Positions 59,775 through 64,000 of a stretch of 64,000 nt of DNA are shown here, piece after piece (position 1 is the first letter of the stretch; each line of letters opens with the position of its first letter). The notes under the pieces were generated by a model. The model saw only the letters and a program-made list of their open reading frames with translations, was not told the origin of the DNA and did no database searches. The stretch comes from Streptomyces sp. A 4/2 (GTDB lineage: Bacteria > Actinomycetota > Actinomycetes > Streptomycetales > Streptomycetaceae): positions 1 through 64,000 of the forward strand of contig NZ_CALNVW010000021.1 of assembly GCF_940670765.1 (NCBI RefSeq), written 5' to 3'. The position numbers and the translations under genes were made by a program.

Positions 59775-60899
59775 TCAGTACAGATCACGGTGGGCCGGGA
59801 ACGTTCCGCCCGGCCCCTCCACCGACTCCGCCGCTCTCACCGCCCGCACCACGGCCCGGCACAGCGCGTCGGCACCTGCGGCCAGCACTTCGTTGAGCAC
59901 CCCCGGATCGGGGAGCCGACATGTGCCGGTGGCGAGCGTGAACACGGTGTCGCCGTCGTGCAGCAGGTGGACGGGGCGTACGGCGCGCGCGAGTCCGTCG
60001 TGCGCCGTACCGGCCAGCTTCTGCGCCTGGGCACGGGTGAGTTCCGCGTCGGTGGCGACCACGGCGATGGTGGTGTTCAGCGGGGGGCGCGCGTGGCGCC
60101 CGCGCGCAGCGGCCAGCCGCCTCTGCGCCTCCGCGTGCACGGCGGCATCCGGATACTCGGGCCGGCCGTCGCCGTACTCGCCGTAGAGCACGCCGGTCTG
60201 CGGATCGACCGTCGAACCCACCGCGTTGACCACGGCGAGGGCGCCGACGGTGACACCCGAGGCGAGTGTGATGCTCGCCGAGCCCACACCGCCCTTGAGC
60301 CCGCCGGCGACCGCTCCCGTACCGGCGCCCACGTTGCCCTGGGCGACCGGGGCGCCGGATTCCGTACGGGCGGCAGCCTCCACCGCCGCGCGTCCGGTCG
60401 CGGCGTCCGGCCTGGCCCGCCAGTCACCGCCGCGCCCCAGGTCGAAGATGCACGCGGCGGGGACGACCGGGACGACCTGCGCGGGGTCGGGCCCGACCTG
60501 GAAGCCGCGTCCCTGCTCCTCCAGCCAGGCCATCACACCGGACGCGGAGTCCAGCCCGTACGCACTGCCACCGGTCAGTACGACGGCGTCCACCCGCTGC
60601 ACCAGATTCCGCGGATCGAGCGCGTCCGTCTCGCGGGTGCCGGGTCCGCCCCCGCGCACATCCACCGCGGCGACCGCCCCGCCGGGCGGGGTCAGCACGA
60701 CGGTGGTGCCGCTCAGCGCCCGGTCGCCGGGCACTCGCGCGTGCCCGACCCGCAGACCGGCCACATCGGTGAGCGAGTCGGTGGGCGAGTCGGTGGGCGA
60801 GCCGGTGGCCGCGCCGCGGGCTGCGTCGACCGGCGCCTCCGCCGGCGCCTCCCGTGCGTCTTCCGGTGCGTCTGCTGGTGTCTGGTCCCCTGGTGTCAT
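59775..60899 (-). CDS. P1-family peptidase (DmpA / beta-peptidyl aminopeptidase type)
   Basis: The 374-aa Ntn-hydrolase-fold protein has LRVGHARVPGDRALSGTTVVL, VVLTGGSAYGLDSASGVM, NVGAGTGAVAGGLKGGVGSASITL (the self-cleavage and nucleophile Ser region) and PEYPDAAVHAEAQRRLA. The N-terminal 45 residues are low complexity with a Ser-Pro-Thr-Asp repeat. ATG 60899. Members release N-terminal D- or beta-amino acids or degrade nylon oligomers; substrate unknown. Confidence 0.85.
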   Translation of the reverse strand: MTPGDQTPADAPEDAREAPAEAPVDAARGAATGSPTDSPTDSLTDVAGLRVGHARVPGDRALSGTTVVLTPPGGAVAAVDVRGGGPGTRETDALDPRNLVQRVDAVVLTGGSAYGLDSASGVMAWLEEQGRGFQVGPDPAQVVPVVPAACIFDLGRGGDWRARPDAATGRAAVEAAARTESGAPVAQGNVGAGTGAVAGGLKGGVGSASITLASGVTVGALAVVNAVGSTVDPQTGVLYGEYGDGRPEYPDAAVHAEAQRRLAAARGRHARPPLNTTIAVVATDAELTRAQAQKLAGTAHDGLARAVRPVHLLHDGDTVFTLATGTCRLPDPGVLNEVLAAGADALCRAVVRAVRAAESVEGPGGTFPAHRDLY

Positions 60900-61000
60900 G
60901 ACCCCATGGGACCACTGCGCCACTGATCCAGCGGCGTCCGAGCTGAATGTCATCTGCACCGCCGGTGAGCGACCGTACGCGCGTGACCGTCGGCGAGTGG

Positions 61001-61049
61001 ACGGAGGACGGCGGGACGGAGGACGGCGGGACGGAGGACGGCGGGACGG
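61001..61049. repeat. 15-bp tandem repeat
   Basis: Three full copies of ACGGAGGACGGCGGG and part of a fourth lie in the gap between the P1 peptidase and a small gene, just before the latter's start. Confidence 0.8.
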
Positions 61050-61077
61050 TACCGGCCGGTCGCCGTACCCTTGCCGT

Positions 61078-61278
61078 ATGAGCAGCACCTCCGCCCCCGG
61101 CCCGCGTGACGACGAGCAGCCCAGGCCCAGGCCCAAGCCGACGCTGATCTTCGACGACCCGCTGGACCAGCAGTCCCCGGACGACACGGACCGGGGCTGG
61201 GGAGAGCGGCCCTCCTCGACCGACGGCGCGGCCGACCTGGCCCGCTTCCTTGACGAGAAGCCGCCTCACCACATCTGA
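61078..61278 (+). CDS. Small conserved acidic protein
   Basis: The 66-aa protein is rich in Pro, Asp and Arg, with RPRPKPTLIFDDPLDQQ in the middle and ADLARFLDEKPPHHI at the end. No domain recognised. The ATG at 61078 lacks a strong ribosome site but the composition is coding-like and the sequence is not low complexity; similar short proteins are usual in Streptomyces. Divergent from the P1 peptidase gene. Confidence 0.6.
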   Translation: MSSTSAPGPRDDEQPRPRPKPTLIFDDPLDQQSPDDTDRGWGERPSSTDGAADLARFLDEKPPHHI

Positions 61279-61334
61279 CCCACCACGGATCTGATCCACC
61301 ACGGATCTGATCCACCACGATCCGACCCGCCACG
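61273..61334. repeat. 16-bp tandem repeat
   Basis: Four copies of ATCTGATCCACCACGG with drift begin in the last two codons of the small gene and continue into the gap before the SAF-domain gene. Confidence 0.8.
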
Positions 61335-61352
61335 CCGGGGCGCCAGGTGACG

Positions 61353-61991
61353 TCAGCACATCGTCACCGCCAGTCTTGAGGTCGCGCCGGCGCCCGCCAG
61401 CGCGGTCGCTGTGGCGCGTGGGACCGCGAGGACGATCAGTGCCCCATCGTCGACGGGGGAGTCACCCGCGCCCGCCGGTACATCGGCCACCCGGACACCT
61501 CTGGCCACCACCCTGGCGGTGCCGGTGCCGGTGCCGGTGTCCGCCGTCGCCGGTCCTGCTGTCGTGTCACCGGCCGCGATGACGTCGACCCGGTCACCCG
61601 GCGCCAGCAGCCGGACCGTCGCCGCGTCAGCGATACGCACCGGCGCCGACACCAGATCGGGTGGGGGGTGCCCGGGAACGGCCGGCGAAGCCCGTACACC
61701 CGCCCGCTCCTCTGTCCGCTCACGCGCTCGTTCACCCGTCGGTTCGCCGGCCTGCGTACCCGCCCGCTCACCCGCATGTGCGGCTGCCTGCGCGGCAGCG
61801 GGCCCGGTGTCGCGCGACGCCCAGAGCGTCGGCGCGACAGCCGCGAGCACCAGCCCCGCCGCCATCGCCCGGCGCCGCCGGTTCAGGGCCTGCCACAGGC
61901 GGTGCCGCCCGGAGCGCACCCGCAACGGGGGGAACGACGGTACGCCGCGCGGTTCGGGCGCGGACACGACTGGTGCGGGCATGGGGATCAT
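61353..61991 (-). CDS. SAF-domain (CpaB/RcpC-like) membrane-anchored protein
   Basis: The 212-aa protein has one N-terminal membrane segment (RRAMAAGLVLAAVAPTLWA), a low-complexity Glu/Arg/Ala linker, and a SAF/RcpC-like domain (DLVSAPVRIADAATVRLLAPGDRVDVIAAG, VADVPAGA, GALIVLAVPRATATAL). CpaB proteins belong to Flp-type pilus assembly, but no other pilus gene is here. ATG 61991; ATG 61979 is an alternative. Confidence 0.75.
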   Translation of the reverse strand: MIPMPAPVVSAPEPRGVPSFPPLRVRSGRHRLWQALNRRRRAMAAGLVLAAVAPTLWASRDTGPAAAQAAAHAGERAGTQAGEPTGERARERTEERAGVRASPAVPGHPPPDLVSAPVRIADAATVRLLAPGDRVDVIAAGDTTAGPATADTGTGTGTARVVARGVRVADVPAGAGDSPVDDGALIVLAVPRATATALAGAGATSRLAVTMC

Positions 61992-62123
61992 GACAACCAC
62001 CGCCTGGTGAGAGGAGCTTGCTCGTGTCGAGTGCTCCCCACCATCCAGCGTTCCGCGCTGTCCCGCTGAGACCTGTGGGCTACCCGTGAGTTGTGGACAA
62101 CTCACTCACCCCTGAGCACACCC

Positions 62124-62218
62124 AGCCCCCTGAAACAGCCCCCTGGAGCAGCCCCCTGAAGCAACCTCCTGGAGCAGTCCCCTGGAGCAGTCCCCTGGAG
62201 CAGCCGCTGAAGCAGCCC
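62124..62218. repeat. 12-bp tandem repeat array
   Basis: About eight imperfect copies of CCCCTGGAGCAG fill the space up to the stop codon of the phosphorylase gene. The unit is 12 bp without spacers, so this is a minisatellite, not a CRISPR. Confidence 0.85.
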
Positions 62219-62219
62219 G

Positions 62220-63062
62220 CTAAGGCAGCTCGATCCCCGTATCGACCCCGTCCAGCGCGTGCGAGCACAGGCACTCCCGCGCGTTCTCCGCAGGCAGCCC
62301 GGCCACCGCGTCGAAGAGCACCGTACGCAGCCGGTCCACATTGGCGGCGAAGACCTTCAGCACCTCGTCGTGGGAGACCCCCTCGCCCGCCTCGGCGCCC
62401 GCGTCCAGGTCCGTCACCAGCGTCATCGACGCGTAGCAGAGCCCCAGTTCACGGGCGAGAACCGCCTCGGGGTGCCCGGTCATGCCGACCACCGACCAGC
62501 CCATCGCCGCATGCCACCGCGACTCGGCCCTGGTCGAGAAGCGCGGTCCCTCGATGACGACCAGCGTCCCGCCGTCCACCGGCTCCCAGTCCCGGCCACG
62601 CGCCGCCGCGAGGGCGGCCCTGCGCCCCGCGGGGCAGTAGGGGTCGGCCAGCGAGACGTGCACCACGTTCGGCCTGCTCCCGTCCGGCAGGGCGTGACCG
62701 TCGTAGTACGTCTGCGTACGCGCCTTCGTACGGTCCACCATCTGGTCGGGAACGAGCAGCGTGCCCGGTCCGAACTCCGGCCGCAGCCCGCCCACCGCAC
62801 ACGGGCCGAGCACCTGCCGTACGCCCACGGACCGCAGCGCCCAGAGGTTCGCGCGGTAGTTGATGAGGTGCGGCGGCAGATGGTGGCCGCGTCCGTGCCG
62901 GGGAAGGAAGGCGACCCGCCGCCCGGCGATCTCGCCGAGGAAGAGGGAGTCGCTGGGCTTCCCGTACGGGGTGTCCACCTCGACCTCGGTCACGTCCTCC
63001 AGGAAGGAGTAGAACCCCGAGCCGCCGATGACACCGATCTCTGCATTCGCCGCGTTCGCCAT
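62220..63062 (-). CDS. mtnP: S-methyl-5'-thioadenosine phosphorylase family protein
   Basis: The 280-aa purine nucleoside phosphorylase-fold protein has EIGVIGGSGFYSFLEDVTEVEVDTPYGKPSD, FLPRHGRGHHLPPHLINYRANLWALRSVGV, VVIEGPRFSTRAESRWHAAMGWSVVGMTGHPEAVLARELGLCYASM and VTDLDAG. This is the MTAP signature. It cleaves methylthioadenosine in methionine salvage. ATG 63062; GTG 63071 is possible. Confidence 0.9.
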   Translation of the reverse strand: MANAANAEIGVIGGSGFYSFLEDVTEVEVDTPYGKPSDSLFLGEIAGRRVAFLPRHGRGHHLPPHLINYRANLWALRSVGVRQVLGPCAVGGLRPEFGPGTLLVPDQMVDRTKARTQTYYDGHALPDGSRPNVVHVSLADPYCPAGRRAALAAARGRDWEPVDGGTLVVIEGPRFSTRAESRWHAAMGWSVVGMTGHPEAVLARELGLCYASMTLVTDLDAGAEAGEGVSHDEVLKVFAANVDRLRTVLFDAVAGLPAENARECLCSHALDGVDTGIELP

Positions 63063-63149
63063 GCCGGTCACACTATCCGGGGCACCGGAAACGCCTAAGG
63101 CCCCACCGTCGGTGACGGCAGGGTCCTAGGGAAAGAAGTACTGGCGAGA

Positions 63150-63190
63150 GCAGTACGGGCAGTACGGGCAGTACGAGGAGCAGTACGGGG
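63150..63190. repeat. 9-bp GCAGTACGG repeat
   Basis: Four copies of GCAGTACGG-like units lie between the phosphorylase and FmdB genes, with CCTAGG motifs at each side (63125 and 63212 regions). Confidence 0.75.
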
Positions 63191-63211
63191 ACGGCACTTC
63201 CCGGACAGGTC

Positions 63212-63592
63212 CTAGGCGGCCGAGCTGCCGCTCGAAGAGCTGCTCGACGCGGAAGAGGACGACGAAGCCGAGGACGACGCCGACGACGCGGAAGCCGACG
63301 ACGAGTCGGACGACTTGGCAGCGCCCGCCTTCGAATCGGAACCCGAGGAGCCCGAGGACCCCGACGAGGACGACCCGGCAGGCTTCGCGGAAGCCGCCGT
63401 GCTGCTCGACGAGGCTCCGCGGCTGTCATTCCGGTAGAAGCCCGAGCCCTTGAAGACGATGCCCACCGCCGAGAACACCTTCTTCAGGCGTCCTTCGCAG
63501 TTCGGGCACACGGTGAGGGAGTCATCGGTGAACTTCTGCACCGCCTCAAGGCCCTCGCCGCACTCGGTGCACTGGTACTGATAGGTCGGCAC
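63212..63592 (-). CDS. FmdB-family zinc-ribbon protein
   Basis: The 126-aa protein has the FmdB zinc ribbon at the N-terminus: PTYQYQCTECGEGLEAVQKFTDD..CPNCEGRLKKVFSAVGIVFKGSGFYRND (four Cys in two CxxC pairs). A 65-residue Ser/Ala-rich tail follows. GTG 63592 has GGAGGAG upstream. Between that site and the -10 is a CIRCE element, so the gene is probably repressed by HrcA and induced by protein-folding stress. Molecular role of the family is unknown. Confidence 0.85.
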   Translation of the reverse strand: MPTYQYQCTECGEGLEAVQKFTDDSLTVCPNCEGRLKKVFSAVGIVFKGSGFYRNDSRGASSSSTAASAKPAGSSSSGSSGSSGSDSKAGAAKSSDSSSASASSASSSASSSSSASSSSSSGSSAA

Positions 63593-63601
63593 TTGCTCCT
63601 C

Positions 63602-63628
63602 CTGGCACTCTCACTCAGTGAGTGCTAA
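63602..63628 (-). promoter_or_regulatory. CIRCE-type HrcA operator
   Basis: On the minus strand TTAGCACTC-N9-GAGTGCCAG: the first arm matches the CIRCE consensus 9/9, the second 7/9, with the exact 9-bp spacer. It directly precedes the ribosome site of the FmdB gene and follows a TATAGA -10-like box at 63635-63640. Confidence 0.85.
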
Positions 63629-63658
63629 CGACGTTCTATAGTGACGCATTCCGCTGGA

Positions 63659-64000
63659 TCAGTCCACCGAGACCGGCACGCGGTGACCGATCCCACGCTC
63701 CGTCCCGCTCGTCCGTCGTGCTTCCGACGTTCCCGCGGACCCGGCTCCCGCCTCCGCGAACGCCGTGCCCGACACCGGCTCCGCGCCCTTCGGGGTGAGC
63801 CGGGAACGCAGTGCCAGCAGTGTGATCAGGGCCAGCACCGTGCCGCCCATCGGCACCAGGAATCCGGTGCTCGCGTTGTACGCGTCGGCCAGCTGCCCGG
63901 CCACCGAGACCGCCGCGGCCTGTCCCAGCGCCACCGATCCGGTCAGCCAGGTGAAGGCCTCGGTCCTGGCCGTGGCCGGCACCAGCTTCTCCACCAGCGT
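63659..64000 (-). CDS. MFS transporter, C-terminal part (gene runs off the window)
   Basis: Only the last ~113 residues are visible. They contain KLVPATARTEAFTWLTGSVALGQAAAVSVAGQLADAY and a final membrane helix (FLVPMGGTVLALITLLALRSRL), then a Ser/Gly/Arg-rich tail. The LGQAA..GQLAD pattern is typical of the last helices of MFS exporters. The start lies beyond 64000. Confidence 0.75.
   Translation of the reverse strand, partial: TLVEKLVPATARTEAFTWLTGSVALGQAAAVSVAGQLADAYNASTGFLVPMGGTVLALITLLALRSRLTPKGAEPVSGTAFAEAGAGSAGTSEARRTSGTERGIGHRVPVSVD

Noticed and set aside
62124..62218. Regular repeat array considered as CRISPR
   Set aside because: 12-bp units are directly adjacent with no unique spacers.

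Overview
The window is high-GC DNA with strongly GC-biased third codon positions, frequent GTG and TTG starts and many 4-bp start/stop overlaps. Together with an HrdD sigma factor, a SigB/F-type sigma factor, a MsiK-type sugar ABC operon without its own ATPase, WhiJ-like regulator pairs and a DUF6227 protein, this points to a Streptomyces chromosome (inferred from sequence features; no database search was possible). Left part (1 to about 23.67 kb): accessory DNA ending at a tRNA-Arg(CCU) gene at 23668-23740. A tyrosine integrase reads towards the 3' end of this tRNA. An excisionase, an XRE repressor, a DUF3631 ATPase, a DUF2637/SpdB-like membrane protein, MobC and a relaxase sit behind it. No FtsK/TraB or T4SS gene is visible, so this looks like an integrative mobilizable element (IME). 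Its far attachment site is not in the window, so the other left-hand genes are probably, but not provably, cargo. They comprise (a) a conflict module: a 904-aa KGGVGR-motif/P-loop NTPase coupled to a HEPN-like protein, an orphan membrane protein, and a TcmP / three-Cys (DUF5131) pair flanked by RNA hairpins; (b) a tightly overlapping operon with a histidine-kinase-fold protein, a MurA-like enolpyruvyltransferase, a 5'-nucleotidase-like phosphoesterase, two dCTP-deaminase-fold proteins, a GT4 glycosyltransferase and, after a gap, a serine hydrolase. An XRE regulator and an HFCD flavoprotein are divergent from it. The two Dcd-fold paralogs have complementary halves of the catalytic motif, which makes this operon the best candidate for an undescribed system. 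Middle (24-37.2 kb): just beyond the tRNA lies a probable phosphorothioate-DNA-dependent HNH endonuclease. Then comes an aminosugar/chitin region: a secreted GH20 hexosaminidase, a truncated NEW3-type remnant, a secreted ricin-lectin/propeller protein, and a das-like operon (lipoprotein, two permeases, cytosolic GH20) under a ROK regulator. 37.3-46.6 kb: after a DUF488 gene, a seven-gene operon (MFS transporter, FGGY/glycerol kinase, GlpD, alkyl-DHAP-synthase-like flavoenzyme, GlpP antiterminator, ABM monooxygenase, zinc alcohol dehydrogenase) is read leftwards from a good housekeeping-type promoter. Its leader contains a terminator/antiterminator pair, matching the GlpP encoded in the same operon. 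46.7-64 kb: mostly ordinary chromosomal genes: SigB/F-type sigma factor, small hydrophobic stress-type protein, HATPase, M6 protease, TetR plus DHA2 exporter, MarR plus DODA-type dioxygenase, GNAT, hrdD, another DHA2 exporter plus WYL regulator, DUF6227, P1 peptidase, a SAF/CpaB-like protein, MTA phosphorylase, an FmdB zinc ribbon with a CIRCE operator, and a partial MFS gene. Intergenic spaces between 61.0 and 63.2 kb carry several short tandem repeat arrays.
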